A DNA stretch of 64,000 nucleotides from Acidovorax sp. HDW3 (lineage in GTDB: Bacteria > Pseudomonadota > Gammaproteobacteria > Burkholderiales > Burkholderiaceae_C). A program made the position numbers and the translations under genes. Where the stretch lies: contig NZ_CP049885.1 of NCBI RefSeq assembly GCF_011303755.1, positions 646,001 to 710,000 of the forward strand. Reading direction: 5' to 3'. A model generated the notes under the pieces. That model made no database searches, was not told where the DNA came from, and was given only the letters and a program-made list of their open reading frames with translations. Shown here piece after piece: positions 21,252 through 31,329 of the stretch; the stretch's first letter is position 1, and each line of letters begins with the position of its first letter.

Positions 21252-21322
21252 TCTTTAGCCAATTTTGCAGCGCAAACGGCGAGCCCGTACCTGGGGTGGG
21301 GGGATTGGGCGGGAGCAACTGT

Positions 21323-21455
21323 AGAGGCAAAAAAGCCCCGCGCGTTATAATCGACGGGTTTTGCATGGTGCAAGACGCACGCCGCAGGCCCTTCCAGCCC
21401 ACGGCGCAAGTAACCCCGGCGGCTTTCATGGCCGCCTACATTGAAGGAAAAAATC
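21323..21455 (+). promoter_or_regulatory. rpsO promoter and leader
   Basis: An exact TATAAT at 21346-21351 is placed well to start an rpsO transcript; the -35 region (about 21323-21328) is poor. The roughly 100-base leader has a hairpin GGCGGC...GCCGCC (about 21418-21436) just before the ribosome binding site TTGAAGGAA. E. coli rpsO is autoregulated through its leader; whether that holds here is inference. Confidence 0.5.
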
Positions 21456-21722
21456 ATGATCGCTGCCTCCATCAAGGCTGAAGTCGTCAAAGCCAACCAA
21501 CGCGCCGAAAACGACACCGGCAGCCCGGAAGTGCAAGTGGCCCTGCTGACCGCCCGCATCAACGAGCTGACGCCCCACTTCAAGACGCACGCCAAGGACC
21601 ACCACGGTCGCCGTGGCCTGCTGCGCATGGTGAGCCGTCGCCGCAAGCTGCTGGACTACCTCAAGGCCAAGGACGCTGACCGTTACACCGCCCTGATCGC
21701 CAAGCTGGGCCTGCGCAAGTAA
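21456..21722 (+). CDS. rpsO: Ribosomal protein S15
   Basis: 88 residues from the ATG at 21456, preceded by GAAGGA. Small-subunit protein that binds 16S rRNA early and touches 23S rRNA (bridge B4). Typical sequence: [17 protein letters not shown]-like motif (here [17 protein letters not shown]), [19 protein letters not shown] and [11 protein letters not shown]. The neighbouring pnp is its usual partner. Confidence 0.98.
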   Translation: MIAASIKAEVVKANQRAENDTGSPEVQVALLTARINELTPHFKTHAKDHHGRRGLLRMVSRRRKLLDYLKAKDADRYTALIAKLGLRK

Positions 21723-21740
21723 GCGCTGCACGGCACGCAA

Positions 21741-21778
21741 ACGCCTGAGTTGGTTCGCTGGCTCAGGCGTTTTTTACT
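21741..21778 (+). terminator. Rho-independent terminator after rpsO
   Basis: Perfect 10-bp stem AACGCCTGAG (21741-21750) with CTCAGGCGTT (21763-21772), followed by a run of T. It may attenuate transcription between rpsO and pnp. Confidence 0.85.
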
Positions 21779-21830
21779 TTTTCACTGGAGAGAAAAACAG
21801 AGCGAAGCTGTGTCATTCCATACCCGCACT

Positions 21831-21928
21831 GGCTATCAAAACAATAGCTGCCAGCGCTTGTCTGGAATGGCATCGCGGTCTGTTGAACCTCCAAACCCTT
21901 GCTGCTTGAGCGTAAGCAGCTATTTTTT
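21831..21928. repeat. Pair of inverted dispersed-repeat half-copies upstream of pnp
   Basis: 21831-21870 carries GGCTATCAAAACAATAGCTG and CCAGCGCTTGTC in the plus orientation. 21898-21928 carries the reverse form, GAGCGTAAGCAGCTATTTTTT. The second half ends at the pnp ribosome binding site AGGAG (21930-21934). Together they could fold into a hairpin in the pnp leader. Confidence 0.8.
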
Positions 21929-21943
21929 CAGGAGCAAACCGCT

Positions 21944-24181
21944 ATGACGATGTTCAACAAAGTCACCAAGACCTTCCAATGGGGCCAACACAGTGTGACC
22001 ATGGAAACCGGCGAGATCGCGCGCCAGGCTTCCGGCGCCGTGCTGGTCAACATCGACGACACCGTGGTGCTGGCCACCGTGGTCGCCTCCAAGACCTCCA
22101 AGCCGGGCCAGGACTTCTTCCCCCTGACCGTGGACTACATCGAGAAGACCTACGCCGCCGGCAAGATTCCCGGCAGCTTCTTCAAGCGCGAGGCCAAGCC
22201 GTCGGAGCTGGAGACGCTGACTTCCCGCCTGATCGACCGCCCGATCCGCCCGCTGTTCCCCGAGGGCTTCTACAACGAGGTGCACGTGGTCATCCACACC
22301 ATCTCGCTCAACCCCGAGGTCGATGCCGACATCGCCGCCATGATCGCCACCAGCGCCGCGCTGTCGGTGTCCGGCATCCCGTTCAACGGCCCCATCGGCG
22401 CCGCGCGCGTGGGCTACATCAACGGTGAATACGTGCTCAACCCCGGCCAGACCCAGCGCAAGGGCAGCCAGATGGACCTGGTGGTGGCTGGCACCGAAGC
22501 CGCCGTGCTGATGGTTGAATCCGAAGCCCTGCAGCTGCCCGAAGACGTGATGCTGGGCGCCGTGGTCTATGGCCACGAGCAAAGCCAGATCGCCATCAAC
22601 GCCATCCACGAGCTGGTGCGCGAGGCCGGCAAGCCGGTGTGGGACTGGCAGCCCGAAGCCAAGGACGAGGCCCTGATCGCCCAGGTGACCGCCCTGGCCG
22701 AAGACAAGCTGCGCGCCGCCTACCAGAACCGCAACAAGCAGCTGCGCACGCAAGCCTGCCGTGAAGCCTACGCCGCCACCAAGGCCGGCCTGACCGAGCA
22801 GGGCGTGGCGTTTGACGGCGTCAAGGTCGATAACATGCTGTTCGACATCGAAGCGCGCATCGTGCGCGGCCAGATCCTGGCCGGCGAGCCGCGCATCGAC
22901 GGCCGCGACACGCGCACCGTGCGCCCCATCGAGATCCGCAACAGCGTGCTGCCGCGCACCCACGGCTCGGCCCTGTTCACGCGTGGCGAGACGCAGGCGC
23001 TGGTCATCTCCACCCTGGGCACCGAGCGCGACGCGCAGCGCATCGACGCGCTGGCCGGCGAGTTCGAAGACCGCTTCCTGTTCCACTACAACATGCCTCC
23101 CTTTGCCACCGGCGAAGTGGGTCGCATGGGCTCGACCAAGCGCCGCGAAGTCGGCCACGGCCGCCTGGCCAAGCGCGCGCTCGTCGCCTGCCTGCCGAGC
23201 AAGGAAGAGTTCCCCTACACCATCCGCGTGGTATCGGAGATCACCGAGTCCAACGGCTCTTCGTCCATGGCCTCCGTCTGCGGCGGCTGCCTGTCGATGA
23301 TGGACGCCGGCGTGCCGATGAAGGCGCACGTCGCCGGCATCGCCATGGGCCTGATCAAGGAAGACAACAAGTTCGCCGTGCTGACCGACATCCTGGGCGA
23401 TGAAGATCACCTGGGCGACATGGACTTCAAGGTCGCCGGTACCACCGCCGGTATCACAGCGCTGCAGATGGACATCAAGATCCAGGGCATCACCAAGGAA
23501 ATCATGCAAGTGGCGCTGGCCCAGGCCAAGGAAGCGCGTATGCACATCCTGGGCAAGATGCAGGAAGCCATGGGCGAAGCCAAGGCCGAGATCAGCAGCT
23601 TCGCGCCCAAGCTCTTCACCATGAAGATCAACCCCGAGAAGATCCGCGACGTGATCGGCAAGGGCGGCTCCACCATCCGCGCGCTGTGCGACGAGACTGG
23701 CTGCCAGATCAACATCGAGGAAGACGGCACCATCACCATCGCCGCCACCGAAGCCGCCAAGGCCGAAGAGGCCAAGCGCCGCATCGAGGAAATCACGGCG
23801 GAAGTGGAAGTGGGCAAGGTCTATGAAGGCCCGATCGTCAAGATTCTGGACTTCGGCGCCCTGGTCAACGTGCTGCCCGGCAAGGACGGCCTGCTGCACA
23901 TCAGCCAGATCGCCCACGAGCGCGTGGAAAACGTCAACGACTACCTCAAGGAAGGCCAGATCGTCAAGGTCAAGGCGCTGGAGACGGACGACAAGGGCCG
24001 CATCAAGCTGTCGATGAAGGCGCTGATCGAGCGCCCCGCCGGTATGCCCGAGCGCGAGCCGCGTGAACCGCGCGAGTACCGCGAGCGCGCACCGCGCCAG
24101 CCGCGCGAGTACCGCGAGCCGCGTGAACCGCGTGCCGAGCGCAGCCACGACGGCGCCCCTGAGCAGCCGTCGCAGGAATAA
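21944..24181 (+). CDS. pnp: Polynucleotide phosphorylase
   Basis: 3'-5' exoribonuclease that degrades RNA using phosphate; part of the RNA degradosome in many bacteria. 745 residues from the ATG at 21944, with AGGAG nine bases upstream (a second ATG at 21950). Two RNase PH domains (catalytic core around [10 protein letters not shown] and [22 protein letters not shown]), then a KH domain ([15 protein letters not shown]) and an S1 domain ([28 protein letters not shown]). The C-terminal 45 residues are a low-complexity Arg/Glu/Pro tail of REPREYRE-type units. Confidence 0.97.
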   Translation: MTMFNKVTKTFQWGQHSVTMETGEIARQASGAVLVNIDDTVVLATVVASKTSKPGQDFFPLTVDYIEKTYAAGKIPGSFFKREAKPSELETLTSRLIDRPIRPLFPEGFYNEVHVVIHTISLNPEVDADIAAMIATSAALSVSGIPFNGPIGAARVGYINGEYVLNPGQTQRKGSQMDLVVAGTEAAVLMVESEALQLPEDVMLGAVVYGHEQSQIAINAIHELVREAGKPVWDWQPEAKDEALIAQVTALAEDKLRAAYQNRNKQLRTQACREAYAATKAGLTEQGVAFDGVKVDNMLFDIEARIVRGQILAGEPRIDGRDTRTVRPIEIRNSVLPRTHGSALFTRGETQALVISTLGTERDAQRIDALAGEFEDRFLFHYNMPPFATGEVGRMGSTKRREVGHGRLAKRALVACLPSKEEFPYTIRVVSEITESNGSSSMASVCGGCLSMMDAGVPMKAHVAGIAMGLIKEDNKFAVLTDILGDEDHLGDMDFKVAGTTAGITALQMDIKIQGITKEIMQVALAQAKEARMHILGKMQEAMGEAKAEISSFAPKLFTMKINPEKIRDVIGKGGSTIRALCDETGCQINIEEDGTITIAATEAAKAEEAKRRIEEITAEVEVGKVYEGPIVKILDFGALVNVLPGKDGLLHISQIAHERVENVNDYLKEGQIVKVKALETDDKGRIKLSMKALIERPAGMPEREPREPREYRERAPRQPREYREPREPRAERSHDGAPEQPSQE

Positions 24182-24240
24182 TTTGCTCTTATTTTGATAG
24201 CTGCTGGCGCTTGTCTACCGGGCGCTAGTGGCCAAAATCA
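24182..24240 (+). repeat. Dispersed repeat between pnp and the quinone oxidoreductase gene
   Basis: Starts at the base after the pnp stop: TTTGCTCTTATTTTGATAGC, CTGCTGGCGCTTGTCTACC, GGGCGCTAGTGGCCAAAAT. Its first 35 bases are nearly the same as the sufB-sufC copy at 19653. Confidence 0.9.
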
Positions 24241-24262
24241 TTGCAAATACCTGGTGCTCTCC

Positions 24263-25258
24263 ATGATGCAAGCCATTGCTATTACCCAGCCGGGCGCCCC
24301 CGAGGTGCTGCAGCTGTGCCAGCGCCCCCGGCCCGAGCCGGGCGTGGGCGAGTTGCTGATCGAGGTGGCGGCCAGCGGCGTCAACCGCCCCGACGTGGTG
24401 CAGCGCCTGGGGCATTACGCCCCACCGCCGGGCGCCTCGGAGCTGCCGGGGCTGGAGGTGGCCGGGCGCATCGTCGCCGGTGATGCGGCGGCGCTGGCTG
24501 CGGCTGGCCTGGCGCTGGGCGAGCGCGTGTGCGCCCTGGTCACGGGCGGCGGCTATGCCGAGTATTGCGTCGCCCCGGTGGCGCAATGCCTGCCGGTGCC
24601 GCCCCCGCTGTCCGACGTGGAAGCGGCGGCCTTGCCCGAGACATTTTTCACCGTCTGGAGCAACGTCTTCGACCGAGGGCGCCTGCAGGCCGGGGAGTGG
24701 CTGCTGGTACAAGGCGGCAGCAGTGGCATTGGCGTGGCCGCCATCGCGCTGGCGAAGGCGTTTGGCGCCCAGGTCATCGTCACGGCGGGCGCGGACGACA
24801 AGTGCGCCGCCTGCCTGGCGCTGGGGGCAGACCATGCCATCAACTACCGCACGCAGGATTTCGTTGCCGAGGTGCAGCGCATCACCGGCGGGCGCGGCGT
24901 GGACGTGGTGCTCGACATGGTCGCCGGCAGCTACGTCGCACGCGAGCTCGACTGCCTGGCCGAGGACGGGCGCCTGGTGCTGATTGCCGTGCAGGGCGGC
25001 GTGCGCGCCGAGGTCAACGCCTGGCAGCTCATGGCCAAGCGCCTGACGCTCACGGGCTCGACCCTGCGCGCGCGCCCCGTCGCCTTCAAGGCGGCGATTG
25101 CGCAGCAGCTGCGCCAGCGCGTCTGGCCCCTGCTGGCCAGCGGCCAGATCAAGCCTGTGGTCTACCGCCACTTTCCCGCGTGTGAGGCGGCGGCGGCGCA
25201 TGGGCTGATGGAGTCCAACCAGCACATCGGAAAAATCGTTTTGACCTGGAAAGAATGA
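24263..25258 (+). CDS. NAD(P)H:quinone oxidoreductase, zinc-independent MDR family
   Basis: 331 residues from ATG-ATG at 24263/24266. Zeta-crystallin/PIG3-type medium-chain reductase: N-terminal [47 protein letters not shown], and the NADPH site [21 protein letters not shown]. It likely reduces quinones or other electrophiles with NADPH. Its stop overlaps the tpiA start (ATGA at 25255-25258), which suggests translational coupling. Confidence 0.9.
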   Translation: MMQAIAITQPGAPEVLQLCQRPRPEPGVGELLIEVAASGVNRPDVVQRLGHYAPPPGASELPGLEVAGRIVAGDAAALAAAGLALGERVCALVTGGGYAEYCVAPVAQCLPVPPPLSDVEAAALPETFFTVWSNVFDRGRLQAGEWLLVQGGSSGIGVAAIALAKAFGAQVIVTAGADDKCAACLALGADHAINYRTQDFVAEVQRITGGRGVDVVLDMVAGSYVARELDCLAEDGRLVLIAVQGGVRAEVNAWQLMAKRLTLTGSTLRARPVAFKAAIAQQLRQRVWPLLASGQIKPVVYRHFPACEAAAAHGLMESNQHIGKIVLTWKE

Positions 25259-26013
25259 TTCCCATGAAGAAAAAACTCATTGCAGGCAACTGGAAGATGA
25301 ATGGCAGCCTGGCCGCCAACGACGCCTTGCTGGCCGCGCTGCGCGCCGGCCTGGCAGCGCAGGCCCCGGGCTGTGACGTCGCCGTGGCCGTGCCCGCGCC
25401 CTACCTGGCGCAGGTGCAGGCCCTGGTGGCCGATACGGCCATCGCCCTGGCAGCACAGGATGTCTCGCAGCACGAGGCCGGCGCCTACACCGGCGAAGCC
25501 TCGGCGGCCATGCTGCGCGATTTTGGCGTGCGCTACACCCTCGTCGGTCATTCCGAGCGCCGCCAGTACCACGGCGAGAGCGATGCCGCTGTCGCGGCCA
25601 AGGCGCAGCGTGCGCTGGCGGCGGGCATCACGCCCATCGTCTGCGTCGGCGAAACCCTGGCCGAGCGCGAAGCCGGTCAGACCGAGGCCGTGGTCAAGCG
25701 CCAGCTCGCTGCCGTGATCGCGCAGGTGGGGCACTGCGTGAGCGAGATCGTCGTCGCCTACGAACCCGTCTGGGCGATTGGCACTGGCAAAACCGCCACC
25801 CCCGCGCAGGCGCAGGCGGTGCACGCCGTGCTGCGTGCGCAGCTGGCAGCGGCCAGCGCGCAGGCGGCCAACATGCGCCTGCTCTACGGCGGCAGCATGA
25901 ACGCGGCCAATGCGGCTGAACTGCTGGCCCAGCCCGATATCGACGGCGGCCTGATCGGCGGCGCGGCGCTCAAGGCGCCAGACTTTTTGACCATCATCGC
26001 TGCCGCCGCCTGA
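25255..26013 (+). CDS. tpiA: Triose-phosphate isomerase
   Basis: Glycolytic/gluconeogenic TIM-barrel enzyme that interconverts dihydroxyacetone phosphate and glyceraldehyde 3-phosphate. 252 residues if the ATG overlapping the upstream stop is used; ATG at 25264 ([15 protein letters not shown]) is an equally family-like start. Catalytic residues are in place: Lys of GNWKMNG, His of LVGHSERR, Glu of [11 protein letters not shown], plus the phosphate loop [12 protein letters not shown] and [10 protein letters not shown]. Confidence 0.97.
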   Translation: MIPMKKKLIAGNWKMNGSLAANDALLAALRAGLAAQAPGCDVAVAVPAPYLAQVQALVADTAIALAAQDVSQHEAGAYTGEASAAMLRDFGVRYTLVGHSERRQYHGESDAAVAAKAQRALAAGITPIVCVGETLAEREAGQTEAVVKRQLAAVIAQVGHCVSEIVVAYEPVWAIGTGKTATPAQAQAVHAVLRAQLAAASAQAANMRLLYGGSMNAANAAELLAQPDIDGGLIGGAALKAPDFLTIIAAAA

Positions 26014-26048
26014 GGTGGGCAGCCAATTTATAGGAATCGAGAACCGAG

Positions 26049-26420
26049 ATGAACGTATTTGCGAATGTGATTTTGGGCGTGCAGATGCTGTCCGCGCTGG
26101 GCATGATCGGCCTGATCCTGGTGCAGCATGGCAAGGGCGCCGACATGGGTGCGGCCTTTGGCAGCGGCAGTGCGGGCAGCTTGTTTGGCGCCTCGGGCAG
26201 TGCCAACTTCCTGTCGCGCAGCACGGCGGTGCTGGCCACGGTGTTTTTCATTGCCACCCTGGCGCTGGCCTACTTGGGCAACAGCCGCCCGAGCAGCGCT
26301 GGCAGCGTGCTGGAGACGCCTGCGGCCGTGGCGCCGGCAGCGGCCGGTAGCGCGCCTGCAGCCGATGCGGCGGCCCCGGCGGCACCCGCAGAGGGCGCAG
26401 CGCAGATCCCCACCAAATAA
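26049..26420 (+). CDS. secG: SecG, preprotein translocase subunit
   Basis: Accessory subunit of the SecYEG channel in the inner membrane. 123 residues, with two membrane helices (about residues 3-22 and 55-75), the conserved LVQHGKGADMGAAFGSGSAGSLFGASG segment between them, and an Ala/Pro-rich C-terminal tail. The gene sits between tpiA and tRNA-Leu, a common order in proteobacteria. Confidence 0.95.
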   Translation: MNVFANVILGVQMLSALGMIGLILVQHGKGADMGAAFGSGSAGSLFGASGSANFLSRSTAVLATVFFIATLALAYLGNSRPSSAGSVLETPAAVAPAAAGSAPAADAAAPAAPAEGAAQIPTK

Positions 26421-26461
26421 AAAGTTGCAAATGGGTGCATGAGGCCCGAAAACGGGTTTTT

Positions 26462-26479
26462 ACCGGGTAGAATCCCGGT
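26462..26479 (+). promoter_or_regulatory. Hairpin overlapping a TAGAAT box upstream of tRNA-Leu
   Basis: ACCGGG-TAGAAT-CCCGGT, a perfect 6-bp palindrome whose loop is a good -10 box for the tRNA and nuo genes. The -35 region is weak. A shorter hairpin with T-run just before it (CCCGAAAACGGGTTTTT, 26445-26461) may end the secG transcript. Confidence 0.35.
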
Positions 26480-26536
26480 TTGTCTGGAAAGCCAAAAACC
26501 TGTTCAGGTTCCTCATGCCATCCAGATGCATAACAA

Positions 26537-26621
26537 GCCGTCGTGGTGAAATTGGTAGACACGCTATCTTGAGGGGGTAGTGGCGAAAGCTGTGCGAGTT
26601 CGAGTCTCGCCGACGGCACCA
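26537..26621 (+). tRNA. tRNA-Leu (anticodon GAG)
   Basis: Acceptor stem GCCGTCG (26537-26543) pairs with CGACGGC (26611-26617), followed by A and encoded CCA. D-arm with AAATTGGTAGAC, anticodon stem CTATC/GGTAG with loop TTGAGGG giving GAG, a long class II variable arm (TGGCGAAAGCTGTGC), and the T loop GTTCGAGTC. The long arm and anticodon identify it as leucine. It lies between secG and nuoA. Confidence 0.95.
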
Positions 26622-26697
26622 ATCACAAAAAACCCTGCCACAGCCAGCCAGGCAGTGGTGGTTGGAGGCAGGGTTCAAGCGGTGAGCGCAATCCCCG

Positions 26698-27057
26698 ATG
26701 AACCTCGATCAGTACCTCCCCGTTCTTTTGTTCATCCTCGTGGGGGCTGCCATTGGCATCGTCCCTATCGCGTTGGGCTACATCCTCGGGCCCAATCGCC
26801 CCGATCCCGAAAAAAATTCGCCCTACGAATGCGGCTTCGAAGCCTTCGAAGATGCCCGCATGAAGTTTGATGTGCGCTACTACCTGGTGGCCATCCTCTT
26901 CATTTTGTTCGACCTCGAAATCGCCTTCCTCTTTCCCTGGGCGGTGGCTTTGCAGGATGTGGGTGTGGTCGGTTTTGCTGCGGTCGCGATCTTCCTCGCC
27001 ATCCTCGTCGTCGGCTTTGCCTACGAGTGGAAAAAAGGCGCGTTGGATTGGGAATGA
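26698..27057 (+). CDS. nuoA: NuoA, NADH:quinone oxidoreductase subunit A
   Basis: Small membrane subunit of complex I. 119 residues with three membrane helices and the conserved loop [35 protein letters not shown] that carries the quinone-site Cys-adjacent acidic residues. First gene of the 14-gene nuo operon, 76 bases after tRNA-Leu. Confidence 0.97.
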   Translation: MNLDQYLPVLLFILVGAAIGIVPIALGYILGPNRPDPEKNSPYECGFEAFEDARMKFDVRYYLVAILFILFDLEIAFLFPWAVALQDVGVVGFAAVAIFLAILVVGFAYEWKKGALDWE

Positions 27058-27095
27058 GCAGCTCGTTCTGAGCGGCTCCAACAAGGATAGACACG

Positions 27096-27575
27096 ATGAT
27101 TGAAGGCGTGATGAAGGAAGGCTTCGTCACCACCAGCTACGACGCGGTGGTGAATTGGGCCAAAACCGGATCCATCTGGCCCATGACCTTTGGTCTGGCC
27201 TGCTGTGCGGTGGAGATGATGCACGCGGCGGCGGCGCGCTACGACCTCTCGCGTTTTGGCGCCGAGGTGTTCCGCGCCTCGCCGCGCCAGTCCGATCTGA
27301 TGATCGTTGCCGGCACGTTGTGCAACAAAATGGCGCCGGCGCTGCGCAAGGTGTACGACCAGATGAGCGAGCCGCGCTGGGTGCTCTCCATGGGTTCGTG
27401 TGCCAACGGTGGTGGCTACTACCACTACAGCTACTCGGTGGTGCGTGGCTGCGATCGCGTGGTGCCGGTCGATGTCTACGTGCCCGGCTGCCCGCCGACG
27501 GCTGAGGCGCTGATCTACGGCATTTTGCAGCTGCAGCAAAAAATCCGCCGTACCCACACCATTGCACGGGTTTGA
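27096..27575 (+). CDS. nuoB: NuoB, complex I subunit B (N2 cluster)
   Basis: Carries the terminal [4Fe-4S] cluster N2 that passes electrons to quinone. 159 residues; the four ligands are visible as Cys36-Cys37 ([10 protein letters not shown]), Cys102 (GSCANGG) and Cys132 ([10 protein letters not shown]). It lies in the peripheral arm at the membrane junction. Confidence 0.97.
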   Translation: MIEGVMKEGFVTTSYDAVVNWAKTGSIWPMTFGLACCAVEMMHAAAARYDLSRFGAEVFRASPRQSDLMIVAGTLCNKMAPALRKVYDQMSEPRWVLSMGSCANGGGYYHYSYSVVRGCDRVVPVDVYVPGCPPTAEALIYGILQLQQKIRRTHTIARV

Positions 27576-27585
27576 GGGCCAGAAC

Positions 27586-28194
27586 ATGACAGAGATTGCC
27601 ATCCGCCCCGAAGAAATCCGCGATGCCGTTGCTGCCGCCCTGGGCGACAAAGCGCGTGCGCTGACCATTGCCCTCGATGAAGTGACCCTGGTGGTCGCTG
27701 CCGCTGATTACCTGGCGGCCATGGCGCTGCTGCGCGATGCGCCCGGTTGTCGTTTCGACCAGCTCGTCGATCTGTGCGGCGTTGATTACTCCGCCTACCG
27801 CGACGTCGGCACCGATGGCCCGCGCTTTGCCGCCGTCTCGCACCTGCTGTCGGTCGAGCTCAACCAGCGCCTGCGCGTGCGCGTGTTCTGCCCGGATGAC
27901 GATATGCCGGTGGTGGATTCGCTGACCGGCATTTGGGCCGGTGCCAACTGGTTCGAGCGTGAAGCGTTTGACCTGTTTGGCATCGTTTTCACTGGCCACG
28001 ACGACCTGCGCCGCATCCTGACCGACTATGGTTTTATCGGCCACCCGTTCCGCAAGGATTTTCCGGTGTCCGGCCACGTCGAGATGCGCTACGACGCCGA
28101 GAAGCGCCGCGTGGTGTACGAGCCCGTCAGCATCGAGCCGCGCGAGATCACGCCGCGCGTCATCCGCGAAGAAAACTACGGGGGGCTGCACTGA
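27586..28194 (+). CDS. nuoC: NuoC, complex I subunit C (30 kDa)
   Basis: 202 residues from the ATG at 27586; a longer frame from TTG 27562 would overlap nuoB and is not needed. Peripheral-arm subunit with the 30-kDa signature ERE.FDLFGI (here [38 protein letters not shown]) and C-terminal [19 protein letters not shown]. It is separate from NuoD, unlike the NuoCD fusion of E. coli. Confidence 0.97.
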   Translation: MTEIAIRPEEIRDAVAAALGDKARALTIALDEVTLVVAAADYLAAMALLRDAPGCRFDQLVDLCGVDYSAYRDVGTDGPRFAAVSHLLSVELNQRLRVRVFCPDDDMPVVDSLTGIWAGANWFEREAFDLFGIVFTGHDDLRRILTDYGFIGHPFRKDFPVSGHVEMRYDAEKRRVVYEPVSIEPREITPRVIREENYGGLH

Positions 28195-28220
28195 GGGCGC
28201 CCGCGCCTTTGTGATTCACC

Positions 28221-29474
28221 ATGGCTGAAATCAAGAACTACACCCTCAACTTTGGTCCGCAGCACCCGGCCGCGCACGGCGTGCTGCGCCTGGTGCTCGA
28301 ACTCGACGGCGAAGTCGTGCAGCGTGCCGACCCGCATGTCGGCCTGCTGCACCGCGCCACCGAAAAGCTTGCGGAGAGCAAGACCTTCATTCAGTCGCTG
28401 CCCTACATGGATCGGCTGGACTACGTCTCCATGATGTGCAACGAGCAGGCCTACTGCCTGGCGATTGAAAAGCTGCTCGGCATCGACGTGCCGGTGCGTG
28501 CCCAGTACATCCGCACCATGTTTGGCGAAATTACCCGGCTCTTGAACCACCTCATGTGGCTGGGCTCGAACGGCATGGACTTGGGCGCCTCGACGGTGCT
28601 GATGTTCACCTTCCGCGAGCGCGAAGACCTGTTCGACATGTACGAGGCGGTGTCGGGCGCGCGGATGCACGCGGCTTACTTCCGTCCCGGCGGCGTGTAC
28701 CGTGATCTGCCCGACAGCATGGCCCAGTTCAAGGCCAGCAAGCTGCGCAACGCGCGTGCCATGCAGGAGCTCAACCGCAACCGCCAGGGTTCGCTGCTCG
28801 ACTTCATCGAAGACTTCTGTCAGCGCTTCCCCAAGCTGGTCGATGAGTACGAAACCCTGCTGACCGAAAATCGTATCTGGAAACAGCGCACCGTCGGCAT
28901 CGGCGTCGTCTCGCCTGAGCGCGCCCTGAACCTGGGCATGAGTGGCGTCATGCTGCGCGGCTCCGGCATTGCCTGGGACCTGCGCAAGAAGCAGCCCTAC
29001 GATGCCTACGACCGCGTCGATTTCGATATTCCGGTGGGTGTCAACGGCGACTGCTACGACCGTTACCTGGTGCGCGTGGCAGAAATGCGCCAGTCCACCC
29101 GCATCATCGAGCAATGCGTGGCCTGGCTGCGCGCCAACCCCGGCCCGGTCATCACCGACAACCACAAGGTGGCGCCGCCGTCGCGTGAACGCATGAAGTA
29201 CGGCATGGAGGATTTGATCCACCACTTCAAGCTGTTCTCCGAAGGTTTCCGCGTGCCCGAGGGCGAGGCTTACGCCGCCGTCGAGCACCCCAAGGGTGAA
29301 TTTGGCATCTACATCGTCAGCGACGGCGCCAACAAGCCTTATCGCCTGAAGATCCGCGCCCCCGGTTTTGCCCATTTGGCGGCATACAACGAATTGACGC
29401 GCGGCCACATGATTGCCGACGCGGTGGCCGTCATCGGCACCATGGATATCGTGTTCGGAGAGATTGACCGATGA
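28221..29474 (+). CDS. nuoD: NuoD, complex I subunit D (49 kDa)
   Basis: 417 residues. The 49-kDa subunit forms the quinone-reducing site with NuoB. Signature motifs: [49 protein letters not shown] and the C-terminal [28 protein letters not shown]. Its stop overlaps nuoE by four bases. Confidence 0.98.
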   Translation: MAEIKNYTLNFGPQHPAAHGVLRLVLELDGEVVQRADPHVGLLHRATEKLAESKTFIQSLPYMDRLDYVSMMCNEQAYCLAIEKLLGIDVPVRAQYIRTMFGEITRLLNHLMWLGSNGMDLGASTVLMFTFREREDLFDMYEAVSGARMHAAYFRPGGVYRDLPDSMAQFKASKLRNARAMQELNRNRQGSLLDFIEDFCQRFPKLVDEYETLLTENRIWKQRTVGIGVVSPERALNLGMSGVMLRGSGIAWDLRKKQPYDAYDRVDFDIPVGVNGDCYDRYLVRVAEMRQSTRIIEQCVAWLRANPGPVITDNHKVAPPSRERMKYGMEDLIHHFKLFSEGFRVPEGEAYAAVEHPKGEFGIYIVSDGANKPYRLKIRAPGFAHLAAYNELTRGHMIADAVAVIGTMDIVFGEIDR

Positions 29475-29962
29475 TTACCGAAGCGACCAAAGAACGTTTT
29501 GCCCGTGAGGTGGCAAAGTACCCGCCCGAGCAGAAGCAGTCGGCCGTCATGGCCTGCCTGTCCATCGTGCAGCAGGAGCAGGGCTGGGTCAGCCAGGAGA
29601 GCGAGGCCGTGATTGCCGCGTACCTGGGGATGCCCGAGATCGCCGTCCACGAAGTGACGACGTTCTACAACATGTACAACCAAAAGCCGGTCGGCAAATA
29701 CAAGTTGGCGGTGTGCACCAACCTGCCGTGCCAGCTGCGCGGTGGCTACGAGGCATTGCACCACCTGGAAGCCAAGCTCGGCATCAAGATGGGCGAGACC
29801 ACGCAAGACGGCATGTTCACTCTGCAGCAATGCGAATGCCTGGGCGCCTGCGCCGATGCGCCCGCCATGCTGGTGAGCGATCGCCACATGTGCAGCTTCA
29901 TGGACAACGAGAAACTCGACCAACTGGTCGCGGGCCTGAAGGCAGCGGAGGGCAAGGCATGA
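29471..29962 (+). CDS. nuoE: NuoE, complex I subunit E (24 kDa)
   Basis: 163 residues. Thioredoxin-like subunit of the NADH-oxidising module with the [2Fe-2S] cluster N1a: ligands Cys82 and Cys87 ([11 protein letters not shown]) and Cys123 and Cys127 (CECLGAC). Overlaps nuoD and nuoF by four bases at each end (ATGA). Confidence 0.97.
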   Translation: MITEATKERFAREVAKYPPEQKQSAVMACLSIVQQEQGWVSQESEAVIAAYLGMPEIAVHEVTTFYNMYNQKPVGKYKLAVCTNLPCQLRGGYEALHHLEAKLGIKMGETTQDGMFTLQQCECLGACADAPAMLVSDRHMCSFMDNEKLDQLVAGLKAAEGKA

Positions 29963-31314
29963 CCACCGCAGCACAAATCCTGCAGCAGTTCCAGGCCACG
30001 GGCGTGCAGACCTGCTTTCATGATCGCCATATCAACCCGCAGATTTACGCCGACCTGAACGGCAGCAACTGGAGCCTCAAGGACTACGAGGCGCGCGGTG
30101 GCTACCAGGCGTTGAAAAAAATCCTCGGCAAAGACGGCGGCGAAGGTCTGACGCAAGACCAGGTGATTGCCACCGTCAAGGAATCGGGCCTGCGCGGCCG
30201 GGGCGGCGCGGGCTTTCCCACGGGTCTGAAGTGGAGCTTCATGCCGCGCCAGTTCCCGGGGCAAAAGCACCTGGTGTGCAACTCCGACGAGGGCGAGCCC
30301 GGTACCTGCAAGGACCGCGACATCCTGATGTACAACCCCCACATCGTCATCGAGGGGATGATCATCGGTGCCTACGCCATGGGCATTACGCTGGGTTACA
30401 ACTACATCCACGGCGAAATTTTCCAGGTCTACGAACGCTTCGAGGCGGCCCTGGAAGAGGCGCGTGCCGCCGGCTACCTGGGTGACAACATCCTGGGCAG
30501 CGCTTTTAGCTTTCAGCTGCACGCCCACCATGGCTTTGGCGCCTATATCTGCGGTGAAGAAACGGCGCTGCTCGAATCCATCGAAGGCAAGAAGGGCCAG
30601 CCGCGCTTCAAGCCGCCGTTTCCCGCCAGCTTTGGCCTGTACGGCAAGCCCACCACCATCAACAACACCGAAACCTTTGCCGCCGTGCCCTGGATCATCA
30701 GGAATGGTGGTCAGGCGTATCTGGAGTGCGGCAAGCCGAACAACGGCGGCACGAAGATTTTCTCCATCAGTGGCGACGTCGAGCGACCCGGTAACTACGA
30801 AATCCCGCTGGGCACACCGTTTGCCAAGCTGCTCGAGCTTGCCGGCGGCGTGCGCAAAGGCCGCCAGCTCAAGGCGGTGATTCCCGGCGGCTCATCGTCG
30901 CCGGTGCTGCCGGCCGACATCATGATGGCCTGCACCATGGACTACGACAGCATCGCCAAGGCCGGCTCCATGCTGGGCTCGGGCGCCGTCATCGTCATGG
31001 ATGACTCGCGCGACATGGTCGAGTCGCTGCAGCGTCTGTCCTACTTCTACATGCACGAGTCCTGCGGCCAGTGCACGCCCTGCCGCGAAGGCACGGGCTG
31101 GCTCTGGCGCGTGGTGCACCGCATCCAGCATGGCCAGGGACGCAAGGAAGACATCGAGCTGCTCGACAACGTCGCCTTCAACATCATGGGCCGCACGATT
31201 TGTGCGCTGGGCGACGCGGCAGCCATGCCGGTGCGCGCCATGATCAAGCACTTCCGCCACGAGTTCGTGGCCAAGATTGAAGCCGCTGCCCAGCACGGCT
31301 CGTCTGCCGCCTGA
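29959..31314 (+). CDS. nuoF: NuoF, complex I subunit F (51 kDa, NADH and FMN site)
   Basis: 451 residues from the ATG at 29959 that overlaps the nuoE stop; the frame is open further upstream but that part lies within nuoE. NADH/FMN site motifs [15 protein letters not shown] and [15 protein letters not shown], and the N3 [4Fe-4S] motif [15 protein letters not shown] with a fourth Cys further on ([10 protein letters not shown]). Confidence 0.97.
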   Translation: MTTAAQILQQFQATGVQTCFHDRHINPQIYADLNGSNWSLKDYEARGGYQALKKILGKDGGEGLTQDQVIATVKESGLRGRGGAGFPTGLKWSFMPRQFPGQKHLVCNSDEGEPGTCKDRDILMYNPHIVIEGMIIGAYAMGITLGYNYIHGEIFQVYERFEAALEEARAAGYLGDNILGSAFSFQLHAHHGFGAYICGEETALLESIEGKKGQPRFKPPFPASFGLYGKPTTINNTETFAAVPWIIRNGGQAYLECGKPNNGGTKIFSISGDVERPGNYEIPLGTPFAKLLELAGGVRKGRQLKAVIPGGSSSPVLPADIMMACTMDYDSIAKAGSMLGSGAVIVMDDSRDMVESLQRLSYFYMHESCGQCTPCREGTGWLWRVVHRIQHGQGRKEDIELLDNVAFNIMGRTICALGDAAAMPVRAMIKHFRHEFVAKIEAAAQHGSSAA

Positions 31315-31329
31315 GCGTGAGAAAAGCAT

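Noticed and set aside
21920-24148. A 742-codon minus-strand frame opposite pnp
   Set aside because: Shadow of pnp; no recognisable domain and unusual composition.
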